11,712 nucleotides of DNA from Betaproteobacteria bacterium (GTDB lineage Bacteria; Pseudomonadota; Gammaproteobacteria; Burkholderiales; Burkholderiaceae_C). Positions 1 through 7,828 of this stretch are shown in pieces (within the stretch, counting starts at the first letter, position 1; the number at the start of each line of letters is the position of its first letter). The position numbers and the translations under genes were made by a program. The notes beneath the pieces are model-generated. The model made no database searches, was not told the origin of the DNA, and was given only the letters and a program-made list of their open reading frames with translations. The DNA is taken from assembly GCA_009918225.1 (NCBI GenBank), contig RGEP01000036.1, positions 1 through 11,712 on the forward strand. The letters run 5' to 3'.

Positions 1-2
1 TG

Positions 3-98
3 GTCGAGCGCCGCCAACTCGACATGGTGGTGCTCAGCCGTGAGCGTCTATCCCCTGGTCCCCTGCGCTCAAACCCTGTTAGCCTTCTGAGCCCATGA
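3..98 (+). CDS. gspK: Type II secretion minor pseudopilin GspK, C-terminal end only
   Basis: Only the last 31 codons are in the window, read in frame 3 and ending at TGA 96-98. The residues include VERRQLDMVVLSRERL, which resembles the final beta-strand region of GspK, where a 'xxRxGLxVxxLxRER' pattern is common. GspK is the large minor pseudopilin at the tip of the type II secretion pseudopilus. The stop codon overlaps the ATG of gspL by 4 bp (ATGA), the usual junction for adjacent genes in these operons. The identification rests on this short tail plus position directly before gspL. Frame 1 is also open up to a TGA at 88-90 but gives a peptide with no resemblance to a secretion protein. Confidence 0.72.
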   Translation, partial: VERRQLDMVVLSRERLSPGPLRSNPVSLLSP

Positions 99-1399
99 GC
101 CTCTTAGCGATCATCCTGTCGGGTCCTGGCCCCGCGAGCAAACCGGGCGCATCGGCGGCGCCGGCACGCTGGGCCTCGTCCGCTGAGCCGGGGCTGGAAT
201 GGACCTTCGTTTACAGCCGTCAAGGCCAAGCGGTAGACCGTGAGGGCCGCGCCCGCACGCAAGACCTTCCCCGAGCCGACCGCACCGTGTTGGTGGCGCC
301 AGACGAGGCGGTGTCGTGGCTCAGCGCTGCCCTGCCACCCGTAGCGCCCAAACGCCTGAAAGACGCCCTGCGGGGGGCCTTGGAAGACCAGCTTTTGGAA
401 GACGCTTCGTCCGTGCACCTGGCGGTTTCACAGCTGGGCTTGCAGACCGCTGGGCCCACATGGGTGGCTGCGCTACACAAGCCCTGGATCGAAGGGGCCT
501 TGGCCCGTTTGCACGAACAAGGAATTCAGGTCGATGCCCTGGTGAGCCTGAGCGAGCCCGGGCCTCAATGGCAAGCGCACGCCCGTATAGACGCCCAAGG
601 GCAAGCGGTGGCCGTGGTCAGTGGCCCGCAGGGCGTGGCCATGGGCCCCGTGGGATGGTCGGGGTGGCGCGCCCGGCTGCCTCGTCATCAGGAAGAACAG
701 AATGGGCAGCACGTGCATGAAGGCCGTGACGGGCGCGTGCTTCCCGCGCACGCCCTGAGCTGGACCGCAGAGCCCAATGCAGCGCGGGCTCTGGCCGATC
801 AGGCACAGGCGGACGCGCGCCTTTGGGAGTCGAGCCAACGGGCCTTGCATGCGGCCACCTCAGGCACCAACCTGCTTCAGTTTGATCTGACGCCGCAGCG
901 CCAGGGCACGCGCGCACTGCAGGCCGCCTGGGCCGCTTTTAAAGGCCCCCGTTACCGGGCGGTGCATGTCGGCTTGGTGGCGCTTGTCTTGGTGCAGGCA
1001 CTGGGCCTGAATGTGTCGGCCTGGCGGGCACAGCGCGAAGTACAGGCGCTGCAGCAGCGCCACACGCAAATCTTTCGTGAAGCTTTTCCGTCCATACAGG
1101 TGGTGGTCGACCCCGTTCTGCAGGCCGAGCGTGAATTGCAAGCCATGCGGCATGCCGCCGGTGAGCCCGGGCCCCAAGACCTGGAAACGGGCTTGAACCT
1201 GGTTGCGCGCGCCTGGGCTGCACAGGCTGTGCCGCTGCAAACCATTCGATGGGACGCGCAGGGCTTGAGCCTGGTGGCCGCCCAATGGCCGACCGACGCG
1301 GTGCAGCGCTTGCGTGAGCTCGCTACACCGATGGGGTGGCAAACCCAAGTGGAAGCAGGCGCGCTGCGGCTGACCCCGCCAAGCCTGGGCCCACGCTGA
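95..1399 (+). CDS. gspL: Type II secretion inner-membrane platform protein GspL
   Basis: This 434-residue protein has GspL architecture: a cytoplasmic actin-like N-terminal part (about residues 30-250), the NLLQFDL segment at 259-265 that precedes the membrane anchor in this family, one hydrophobic span at about 288-309, and a periplasmic ferredoxin-like C-terminal domain (about 310-434) containing FPSIQVVVDP. GspL recruits the ATPase GspE to the membrane and pairs with GspM. The ATG at 95 overlaps the gspK stop codon, which supports this start; no upstream alternative is needed. Residues 9-32, before the first recognisable strand, are rich in Pro, Ala, Gly and Ser and are probably disordered. 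Residues 195-215 form another polar, poorly conserved-looking stretch. Sequence conservation in GspL is low, so the call leans on architecture and operon position, which agree. Confidence 0.9.
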   Translation: MSLLAIILSGPGPASKPGASAAPARWASSAEPGLEWTFVYSRQGQAVDREGRARTQDLPRADRTVLVAPDEAVSWLSAALPPVAPKRLKDALRGALEDQLLEDASSVHLAVSQLGLQTAGPTWVAALHKPWIEGALARLHEQGIQVDALVSLSEPGPQWQAHARIDAQGQAVAVVSGPQGVAMGPVGWSGWRARLPRHQEEQNGQHVHEGRDGRVLPAHALSWTAEPNAARALADQAQADARLWESSQRALHAATSGTNLLQFDLTPQRQGTRALQAAWAAFKGPRYRAVHVGLVALVLVQALGLNVSAWRAQREVQALQQRHTQIFREAFPSIQVVVDPVLQAERELQAMRHAAGEPGPQDLETGLNLVARAWAAQAVPLQTIRWDAQGLSLVAAQWPTDAVQRLRELATPMGWQTQVEAGALRLTPPSLGPR

Positions 1400-1406
1400 A
1401 GGGTTT

Positions 1407-1414
1407 AGGAAGGA
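1407..1414 (+). promoter_or_regulatory. Ribosome binding site fixing the GTG start of gspM
   Basis: AGGAAGGA lies 5 bases before the GTG at 1420. It decides the gspM start: an in-frame ATG at 1336 would overlap gspL by 64 bp, lacks such a site, and would add 28 residues before the normal GspM N-terminus. Confidence 0.75.
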
Positions 1415-1419
1415 CTGAT

Positions 1420-1929
1420 GTGAAGCTGATTTCCGACCTGCACACCGCTTGGAATGGCCTGAGCGAACGCGAGCGCCAGGGCCTGGGCTTGGCTGGATGG
1501 GTGTTGGCGCTGTTCATGGCCTGGTCCGTGCTCTTCAAGCCTGCATGGCAAGGCCTTCAATCGGCGCAGGTGCAACGGGCGCAGGCCCTGGCCACCGGCG
1601 AGCGCCTGCAGACCCTGGCTAGCCAAGCCGCTGAACTGCGCCGCTCCGCCGCAGCTGCAGCCGCCCAGGGTGAAGCCGGCCGGCCCAAACCAGCGGTCGT
1701 GGATGACGGCAGCCGCGCCTTGGTGGTGCAGGCCCTGGGCAACCGTGCGCGGCTGGAACTTCAAGGCACGGCCGTGTGGGTGACCGTGGATGGCGTGGAT
1801 GGCGAACAGCTCCGACAGGGACTGAAAACCCTGCGTGTGCGGTGGGGTGCGCACCCCGCCCAAGCCGATCTCAGTGCCACGCCCGACGGTCTGCGGGGGC
1901 GCATTCGACTGCAATGGACCGCCCCATGA
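1420..1929 (+). CDS. gspM: Type II secretion inner-membrane protein GspM
   Basis: The GTG start gives 169 residues, the usual size for GspM. The N-terminus is a short cytoplasmic segment with a WNGLSERERQGLGLAG motif, similar to the 'W..L..RER.ll..g' opening of GspM proteins. One membrane helix follows at about 22-40, then an Ala/Gln-rich coiled-coil-like stretch (about 45-85), and then a small periplasmic ferredoxin-like domain (about 95-169). GspM binds GspL and helps position it in the inner-membrane platform. The start is chosen from the strong ribosome binding site at 1407-1414. The stop codon (TGA 1927-1929) overlaps the gspN ATG at 1926, suggesting translational coupling. The gap to gspL is 20 bp. 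Confidence 0.9.
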   Translation: MKLISDLHTAWNGLSERERQGLGLAGWVLALFMAWSVLFKPAWQGLQSAQVQRAQALATGERLQTLASQAAELRRSAAAAAAQGEAGRPKPAVVDDGSRALVVQALGNRARLELQGTAVWVTVDGVDGEQLRQGLKTLRVRWGAHPAQADLSATPDGLRGRIRLQWTAP

Positions 1930-2852
1930 ACTCACGCCTGCGACTTGGCGCCCGCCAGGCCGCGGGTATGCGGGCAGGAGCGTCCACCCACGCCGCGGGC
2001 CTTCAGCGCTGGGCCTGGGCCGGAGCGTTCGTCGGCGCCTTGTGTGGCGCTGTTTTGGCCGCACCGGCTGCTTGGATGGGGCCTTTGTTGAACCGTGTGA
2101 GCGCAGGCCGTGTGCAGGTGCAAGATGCCAGCGGCACACTGTGGAAGGGTCAGGCCCGCTTGGCCTTGGGAGCGGGCCCTGACAGTGGGGTGTTGATGGC
2201 CGTGCCCGGCCTGTTGTCCTGGCGCCTGAGGCCCATGTGGAACGACGGCAGCGGCCCGGGCTTGCAGATGCAAGCGCAGCACCCGGTGCTCGACGGGCAG
2301 ACCGCTTTGCTCGCGGCTCAGTTGGGTGTGCGGCCCTCGGGCCTGGGGTGGTCCTTCCAACTGCAGGGCACACCGGGCGATGGCTCCTTGACGGCCCAGC
2401 TGCCCGCGGCCTGGCTGGCCGGTTTGGGTGCACCTTGGAACACCCTGCAACCCAGCGGCCGGCTTCAGTTTCGTCTGCAACGCTTGAGCGGCACGGTGCA
2501 GGGCGGCGGACCGGCCACGTTGGATTTGGCGCTGCGCATTGAGCTGATGGACATCGCGTCTCGAATCTCCACCCTGCCGGTGTTGGGCGACTACGAATTG
2601 CTGCTCGAGGGTGGCCCCGTGGTGCAGGCGCGCTTGTCGTCGCGGCCCGGCAGCGCGCTGCAACTCGAGGGCCAGGGCCGTTGGACACTGGGCGGGCCGG
2701 TGGCCTTTCGTGGGCAAGCCTGGGCACTGGCGGGCCGGGAAGAGGCCTTGTCCAATCTCCTGAATATCATCGGGCGTCGGGACGGCCCACGCTCGCTCAT
2801 GGCCTATGGCTCACCGGGGCTGGATGGCCCCCCGCCCGCAGCAACGCAATGA
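1926..2852 (+). CDS. gspN: Type II secretion protein GspN
   Basis: This 308-residue protein has an N-terminal membrane anchor (about residues 29-49) and a periplasmic domain. The domain carries the ASGTLWKGQA motif (68-77), typical of GspN, which is structurally related to beta-rich periplasmic domains. GspN is an accessory type II secretion component present in only some systems; its exact job is unsettled. The start at ATG 1926 is chosen because it overlaps the gspM stop codon as ATGA. An in-frame ATG four codons earlier (1914) is possible and would add only MDRP. The first 25 residues are rich in Arg and Ala and probably cytoplasmic. The C-terminus is a Pro/Gly/Ala tail ending just before gspD. 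Confidence 0.87.
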   Translation: MNSRLRLGARQAAGMRAGASTHAAGLQRWAWAGAFVGALCGAVLAAPAAWMGPLLNRVSAGRVQVQDASGTLWKGQARLALGAGPDSGVLMAVPGLLSWRLRPMWNDGSGPGLQMQAQHPVLDGQTALLAAQLGVRPSGLGWSFQLQGTPGDGSLTAQLPAAWLAGLGAPWNTLQPSGRLQFRLQRLSGTVQGGGPATLDLALRIELMDIASRISTLPVLGDYELLLEGGPVVQARLSSRPGSALQLEGQGRWTLGGPVAFRGQAWALAGREEALSNLLNIIGRRDGPRSLMAYGSPGLDGPPPAATQ

Positions 2853-2862
2853 TGGACACGAC

Positions 2863-5148
2863 ATGAGTAGCCTGTTCGATCGGAAGATGCCCCTTTCAGC
2901 GCAGCAGCCGGTGCTCAAGGCCCTGCGGGCCTTGATGCACAAGCGCCTGCCGCTGGCCGTGCTGTGCGCCGCCTTGGGTGGTGGCACGGCACCGGCCTGG
3001 GCACAAACGGGCAAGGGTGCAAAGGCACCCTCAGCAGGAACGGCCAACGGGAGTCCGGTCTCCAACGCCCGTGCGCAAGAGCCCGTCACCCTGAACTTCG
3101 TCAATGCCGAAATTGAATCGGTGGCCCGCGCCATCAGTGCCATGATCAACAGGCCCATCGTGGTGGACCCGCGCGTCAAGGCCCCGATGACGCTGTATGC
3201 CGAGCGCCCAGTGCCCGTGTTCGAGGCCTACCTGAACTTCCTGTCGGCGCTGCGCGGCGCAGGCTTTTCGATGGTGGAGTCGGGTGGTTTGCTGAAGATC
3301 CTGCCCGAAGCCGAAGCCAAGCTGCAGGCCGGTACCGTGGTGGTCGACGAAGGCGACAAGCGCGGCGACCAGATCGTCACGCAAATCTTTCGCCTCAACC
3401 ATGAACAGGCCAACAACCTGGTGGCGGTGCTGCGGCCGCTGATCAGCCCGAACAACACCATCAACGTGAGCCCGGGCCACAACAGCCTGGTGATCACCGA
3501 CTACGCCGACAACCTGCAGCGCATCGCCCGCATCGTGGCCGCACTGGACCAACCTGCAGCCACTGACCTCGAGGTGATTCCCGTGCGCCACGCCGTGGCC
3601 AGCGACCTGGCCGCGATTGTCTTGCGCATGGCTGAGGGCGCGGCATCTCCAGCGGCCGGCGGCGCACCCACCACGGGCGGCAGCGGCCTGTCGGTGCTGG
3701 CCGACCCGCGCAGCAACAGCCTCATCGTGCGGGCGCCAAACGCAGCGCGCATGGCCCAGATCCGCTCTGCGGTGCAGGCCTTGGACAAGCCACTGGAGGG
3801 CGCGGCTTCGCGCGGCAACATCTGGGTGGTCTACCTCAAGAATGCCGATGCCACGCGCTTGGCCACCGTGCTGCGCGCCGCCTTCGCGGCAACCGGCTCG
3901 GTGGCAGGCCCAAGCGGCGCTGCAGGCTCGGGGGCTTCGGCCCTGCCTGCGGGCGGTGGCCTGACCACCCCCACGGCGACCCCGGCCGTGAGTGCGGGCA
4001 GCACGGGTGCCAGCCCACAAGCCAGCAGCCCGGTGCAGGCCAGCGCAGCGCCGTCGACCGGCGGCTTCATCCAGGCCGACCCGGCCAGCAATGCCCTGAT
4101 CATCACCGCGCCGGAGCCCCTGTATCGGCAGATTCGCGCGGTGATCGACCAGCTCGATGCGCGGCGCGCCCAGGTTTATGTCGAGTCCCTGATCGTCAAG
4201 ATCGATGCCACCAAGGCCGCCGAGTTCGGGCTGCAGTGGCAGGGTGTGGCCGGCCAGAAGGGCGACCGCAATGTGGTGGTGGGCGGCACCAACTTTGGCT
4301 CGGGTGGCAACAACATCGTCAACCTGCAACTCGGCGCCGCCAGCGGCACCATCACCACGCCGCCCGGTGCGGGCCTGAACCTGGGCCTCATCCGCATGAC
4401 CGGGGGCGTCTACACCCTGGCTTCGCTGGCGCGTTTTCTGGAAACGCAAGCGGGTGCCAATGTCTTGTCCACGCCCAATCTGGTGGCCTTGGACAACGAA
4501 GAAGCCAAGATCGTGATCGGCCAGAACGTGCCCTTCGTCACCGGCAGCTTCACCAACACGGCCGGGGGCACCGGTGCCATCAACCCGTTTCAGACCATTG
4601 AGCGGCGCGACGTGGGCCTGACCCTGCGCATCAAGAGCCAGATCGGCGAGGGCGGCACGGTGCGCATGCAGGTGTTCCAGGAAAACTCCAGCGTGGTACC
4701 CGGAGCCACCACGGCGGCTGGCCCCACCACCGACAAGAGCTCGATCGAAACCTCGGTGGTGGTGGACGACGGGCAGATCATCGTGCTGGGCGGCCTGCTC
4801 AAGGAAGAGTTCGTGGATGGCGAGGACCGGGTGCCAGGCTTGGGCGGACTGCCGGTGGTGGGCAGCCTGTTTCGCAGCGAGAACAAGCGACGGGTCAAGA
4901 GCAACCTCATGGTGTTCTTGAGGCCTGTGGTGCTGCGCACGCAACAGTCGGCTGACTCGGTCACCTTGGACCGCTATGACACTATTCGGGCGCAACAGCT
5001 GCAGCTGCAGACCCCCAGTGGCAGCGTCTTGAACGACGACAGCCGCCCGGTCTTGCCCGCCCGTGGTGCCAACGAGCGTGCTGCGCCGTCAGCGGCGCCA
5101 GCCCAGCCCAGCCCCACGACCCCGGCTGCGCCGGCGGCCGTGCGCTGA
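2863..5148 (+). CDS. gspD: Type II secretion outer-membrane secretin GspD
   Basis: This 761-residue secretin forms the multimeric outer-membrane channel. Its parts in order are: a signal peptide; an N0 domain starting near 75 (VTLNFVNAEIES); N1 from about 170; N2 from about 235; N3 from about 319; and the C-terminal secretin barrel from about 437, with the secretin signature VPGLGGLPVVGSLF at 657-670. N3 is split by a Gly/Ala/Ser/Pro/Thr-rich insert at about 345-401. After about residue 700 the protein ends in an Ala/Pro tail with no recognisable pilotin-binding domain. ATG 2863 lies 10 bp after the gspN stop and is taken as the start. The hydrophobic signal sequence itself begins only at Met25 (2935), with probable cleavage after AWA at 45-47, so the N-region is unusually long or translation starts later. 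Confidence 0.96.
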   Translation: MSSLFDRKMPLSAQQPVLKALRALMHKRLPLAVLCAALGGGTAPAWAQTGKGAKAPSAGTANGSPVSNARAQEPVTLNFVNAEIESVARAISAMINRPIVVDPRVKAPMTLYAERPVPVFEAYLNFLSALRGAGFSMVESGGLLKILPEAEAKLQAGTVVVDEGDKRGDQIVTQIFRLNHEQANNLVAVLRPLISPNNTINVSPGHNSLVITDYADNLQRIARIVAALDQPAATDLEVIPVRHAVASDLAAIVLRMAEGAASPAAGGAPTTGGSGLSVLADPRSNSLIVRAPNAARMAQIRSAVQALDKPLEGAASRGNIWVVYLKNADATRLATVLRAAFAATGSVAGPSGAAGSGASALPAGGGLTTPTATPAVSAGSTGASPQASSPVQASAAPSTGGFIQADPASNALIITAPEPLYRQIRAVIDQLDARRAQVYVESLIVKIDATKAAEFGLQWQGVAGQKGDRNVVVGGTNFGSGGNNIVNLQLGAASGTITTPPGAGLNLGLIRMTGGVYTLASLARFLETQAGANVLSTPNLVALDNEEAKIVIGQNVPFVTGSFTNTAGGTGAINPFQTIERRDVGLTLRIKSQIGEGGTVRMQVFQENSSVVPGATTAAGPTTDKSSIETSVVVDDGQIIVLGGLLKEEFVDGEDRVPGLGGLPVVGSLFRSENKRRVKSNLMVFLRPVVLRTQQSADSVTLDRYDTIRAQQLQLQTPSGSVLNDDSRPVLPARGANERAAPSAAPAQPSPTTPAAPAAVR

Positions 5149-5162
5149 GAGGCCCCCACGCC

Positions 5163-6584
5163 ATGGCTGCGCCGTTTCCGCTGCCCTACAGCTATGCCAA
5201 GTCGCAGCGCGTGCTGCTGGAAGACGATGGCCGGCGGCGCACCCTGTTCATCACCGCGCGCACCGGCTGGCCGGCCCTGTCGGAGGTGCAACGCCTGCAT
5301 GGTCCCAGCGCGCTTGAAGAAATCGACGAACAAGCCCTGGACCGTCGGATTGCACAAGCCTACGCCGGCGGTGAAGGCAACGCCGCCGCGGTGGTGGGCG
5401 AGGTGGAAAGCGCGGTGGACCTTTCCAGCCTGCTGCAAGAGCTGCCGGCGGTGGAAGACCTGTTGGAGGCCGCGCACGATGCGCCCATCATCCGCATGCT
5501 CAATGCGCTGTTGACCCAAGCAGCCAAGGACGGCGCCAGCGACATCCACATTGAACCGTATGAGCGGTCGAGCTCGGTGCGCTTCCGTGTGGATGGCACC
5601 TTGCGCGAGGTGGTGCAGCCCAACCGCGCCCTGCACGCAGCCCTCATCTCGCGGCTGAAAATCATGGCCGAGTTGGACATTGCAGAAAAGCGCCTGCCTC
5701 AGGACGGGCGCATATCGCTGCGCATCGGCGGCCATGCGGTGGACGTGCGGGTGTCTACCCTGCCCAGCGCACACGGCGAGCGTGCGGTGCTGCGCCTGCT
5801 CGACAAGGGCGATGCGCGCTTCACCCTGCAGTCCTTGGGCATGAGCGCCGAGGTGCTCACCCCGTTTGAGCGCCTGGTGCAACAACCCCATGGCATCGTG
5901 CTGGTCACCGGCCCCACCGGCAGCGGCAAAACCACCACCTTGTATGCCGCCCTGCAGACGCTGGACACGCGCACCACCAATGTGCTGACGGTCGAAGACC
6001 CGATCGAGTATGAGCTGCCCGGCATCGGACAAACCCAAGTCAATGCCAAGATCGACCTGAGCTTTGCAAAGGCTTTGCGTGCGATCCTGCGCCAAGACCC
6101 CGATGTGATCATGATCGGCGAAATCCGCGATTTCGAAACCGCGCAAATCGCCATTCAAGCCTCTCTCACCGGTCACCTGGTTCTGGCCACGCTGCACACC
6201 AACGATGCGCCCAGCGCCGTCACCCGGCTGACCGATATGGGCGTCGAGCCCTTTTTGCTGTCGAGTTCCTTGCTTGGTGTTTTGGCCCAGCGGCTGGTGC
6301 GCAAGCTGTGCCCAACCTGCAAGCGCCAAGACAGCCAAGGCCTGTGGCACCCCGTGGGCTGCGAGGCCTGCGGCCACACCGGCTACAAGGGCCGCACCGG
6401 CGTGTATGAACTCATGAGCGCTGACGAACGCGTGCGCAGCCTGATCCACCAACGCGCTGCCGAAAGCGAATTGGCCGAAGCCGCCATGGCCGCCGGCCTT
6501 AGGCCCATGCGCGAAGATGGCCAGCGCTTGGTGCAACTGGGCCTGACATCGGCCGAAGAAGTGCTGCGGGTCACCCGCGAGTAG
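5163..6584 (+). CDS. gspE: Type II secretion traffic ATPase GspE
   Basis: This 473-residue cytoplasmic ATPase powers pseudopilus assembly. After a GspL-binding N-terminal region (1 to about 110) comes the N2 domain with DIHIEP. The RecA-like ATPase domain has Walker A GPTGSGKT at 250-257, the Asp box VEDPIEYE at 277-284, Walker B DVIMIGEIRD at 314-323 and the His box HLVLATLHTND at 338-348. All catalytic residues are present. The C-terminal zinc motif is CPTC at 383-386 and CEAC at 400-403. The loop between the cysteine pairs is only 13 residues, against about 29 in the well-studied Vibrio cholerae EpsE. The N-terminal domain is short, which fits the total length. The start ATG follows gspD by 14 bp, with GAGAGG at 5147-5152 as ribosome binding site overlapping the gspD stop. 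Confidence 0.97.
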   Translation: MAAPFPLPYSYAKSQRVLLEDDGRRRTLFITARTGWPALSEVQRLHGPSALEEIDEQALDRRIAQAYAGGEGNAAAVVGEVESAVDLSSLLQELPAVEDLLEAAHDAPIIRMLNALLTQAAKDGASDIHIEPYERSSSVRFRVDGTLREVVQPNRALHAALISRLKIMAELDIAEKRLPQDGRISLRIGGHAVDVRVSTLPSAHGERAVLRLLDKGDARFTLQSLGMSAEVLTPFERLVQQPHGIVLVTGPTGSGKTTTLYAALQTLDTRTTNVLTVEDPIEYELPGIGQTQVNAKIDLSFAKALRAILRQDPDVIMIGEIRDFETAQIAIQASLTGHLVLATLHTNDAPSAVTRLTDMGVEPFLLSSSLLGVLAQRLVRKLCPTCKRQDSQGLWHPVGCEACGHTGYKGRTGVYELMSADERVRSLIHQRAAESELAEAAMAAGLRPMREDGQRLVQLGLTSAEEVLRVTRE

Positions 6585-6597
6585 CCGGGAATCGCAG

Positions 6598-7815
6598 ATG
6601 CCGGCCTACCGTTACGAAGCCCTCGACCCGCAGGGACGCACGCAACAGGACCTGATCGAAGCCGACAGCGAGCGTGCTGCGCGCCAGCAGCTGCGCGATC
6701 GGCAGTGGGTGCCCCTGTCGGTCACGGCGGTGGTGGCACGCTCTGAACAAAGCGCAGTGCGGTCGCTGCTCAGCCCGCGCGTGTTCAACGCCACCACACG
6801 CACCGTATGGACGCGGCAGCTCGCAGGTCTCTTGGTAGCCGGGCTTCCGCTGGAGCGGGCGCTGACCGCCTTGATGGACGAAGCGCCCGACCGGCGTCAA
6901 CAGGAACTGCTGGCGCAGCTGCGCAGCGAGGTCAATGGCGGAGCGCCCTTCGCCTTGGCCCTGTCGCGTGCGCCGCGCGAGTTCGACGAGGTGTTCCGGG
7001 CGGTGGTGGCCGCCGGCGAGCAGACCGGCTCCCTGGGCCAGGTCTTGGAGCGCCTGGCCGACGACCTGGAAGCCCAACAAGCCCTGAAAGCCAAGCTCTT
7101 GGCCGCCACGCTGTACCCGGGCATCGTGTCCCTGCTGTCGGTGGTGATCGTGGTGTTCTTGGTCACCTATGTGGTGCCGCAGGTGGCCAGCGTCTTTGCG
7201 GGGTCGAAGCGTTCACTGCCAGTCTTGACGGTGTTGATGCTGGGCATCAGCGACCTGCTGCGCCACCAGGGCTGGCTGCTTGTGGCCCTGCTGGCCACCA
7301 CCGGGCTGGGCCTGCACCTGGCCCTGAAGGTGCCCACCTTGGCCTTGAAAGCAGATGCTGCTTGGCTGCGCTTGCCCTTGGTGGGGCGCTTGGCGCGCGG
7401 CTACAACAGCGCGCGCTTTGCTGGGACGCTGGCCATGTTGTCGGGCGCCGGTGTGCCCATCCTCAAATCGCTGCAGGCGGCGGCCGATACGCTTTCGAAC
7501 CGGGCCATGAAAGACGATGCCCTAAAGGCCCTGGCGCAGGTACGCGAAGGTGCTCCCTTGGCCAGTGCCCTGGCCGACAAGCGGCGCTTTCCTGGTCTGT
7601 TGGCCATGTTTGCGCGCTTGGGCGAGCAAACGGGCAACCTGCCGCAGATGCTGCAGCGGGCCGCGCAGCAGCTCAGCGGCGAGGTACAGCGGCGTGCCAT
7701 GGCTTTGGCCACCGTGCTGGAGCCGCTCTTGATTGTGGCCATGGGGGGCATGGTGATGCTGATCGTGTTGGCCGTGCTGCTGCCCATCATCCAGCTCAAC
7801 ACCTGGGTGCGCTGA
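6598..7815 (+). CDS. gspF: Type II secretion inner-membrane platform protein GspF
   Basis: This 405-residue polytopic protein has the normal GspF/PilC length and layout. The N-terminus opens with MPAYRYEALDPQGR, the classic GspF start. Two repeated T2SSF helical domains follow (about 70-195 and 270-395); both carry the 'GEQTGNL'-type motif, seen as AGEQTGSLGQVLERLA near 139-154 and LGEQTGNLPQML at 341-352. Membrane helices are at about 168-198, 224-243 and 371-399. GspF couples the ATPase GspE to the pseudopilus in the inner membrane. It lies 13 bp after gspE with only a weak ribosome binding site. It is the last recognised secretion gene of the cluster; no gspC or pseudopilin gene follows it in the window. 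Confidence 0.96.
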   Translation: MPAYRYEALDPQGRTQQDLIEADSERAARQQLRDRQWVPLSVTAVVARSEQSAVRSLLSPRVFNATTRTVWTRQLAGLLVAGLPLERALTALMDEAPDRRQQELLAQLRSEVNGGAPFALALSRAPREFDEVFRAVVAAGEQTGSLGQVLERLADDLEAQQALKAKLLAATLYPGIVSLLSVVIVVFLVTYVVPQVASVFAGSKRSLPVLTVLMLGISDLLRHQGWLLVALLATTGLGLHLALKVPTLALKADAAWLRLPLVGRLARGYNSARFAGTLAMLSGAGVPILKSLQAAADTLSNRAMKDDALKALAQVREGAPLASALADKRRFPGLLAMFARLGEQTGNLPQMLQRAAQQLSGEVQRRAMALATVLEPLLIVAMGGMVMLIVLAVLLPIIQLNTWVR

Positions 7816-7819
7816 GGAG
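7814..7819 (+). promoter_or_regulatory. Ribosome binding site of the 5'-nucleotidase gene, overlapping the gspF stop
   Basis: GAGGAG shares bases with the TGA stop of gspF (7813-7815) and lies 9 bases before ATG 7829. The overlap suggests that ribosomes finishing gspF help start the next gene. Confidence 0.65.
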
Positions 7820-7828
7820 CCCACACGC

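Noticed and set aside
1336..1419. An earlier ATG start for gspM overlapping gspL.
   Set aside because: It would add 28 residues not typical of GspM and lacks the strong ribosome binding site found before GTG 1420.
1405..2727. A 440-codon minus-strand frame opposite gspM and gspN.
   Set aside because: Arg/Pro/Ala/Ser-rich shadow translation spanning two real genes; no domain seen.
2806..2862. An earlier ATG start for gspD inside gspN.
   Set aside because: It would put a further 19 residues before an already long signal-peptide N-region and overlap gspN by 47 bp.
3031..4995. A 654-codon open frame on the minus strand opposite gspD.
   Set aside because: It is a shadow of the GC-rich codon bias of gspD. 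Its translation is His/Gln/Arg/Gly/Ala-rich with no family resemblance, and gspD is certain.
4974..6536. A 520-codon minus-strand frame opposite gspE.
   Set aside because: Shadow of gspE; the GspE motifs on the + strand are complete.
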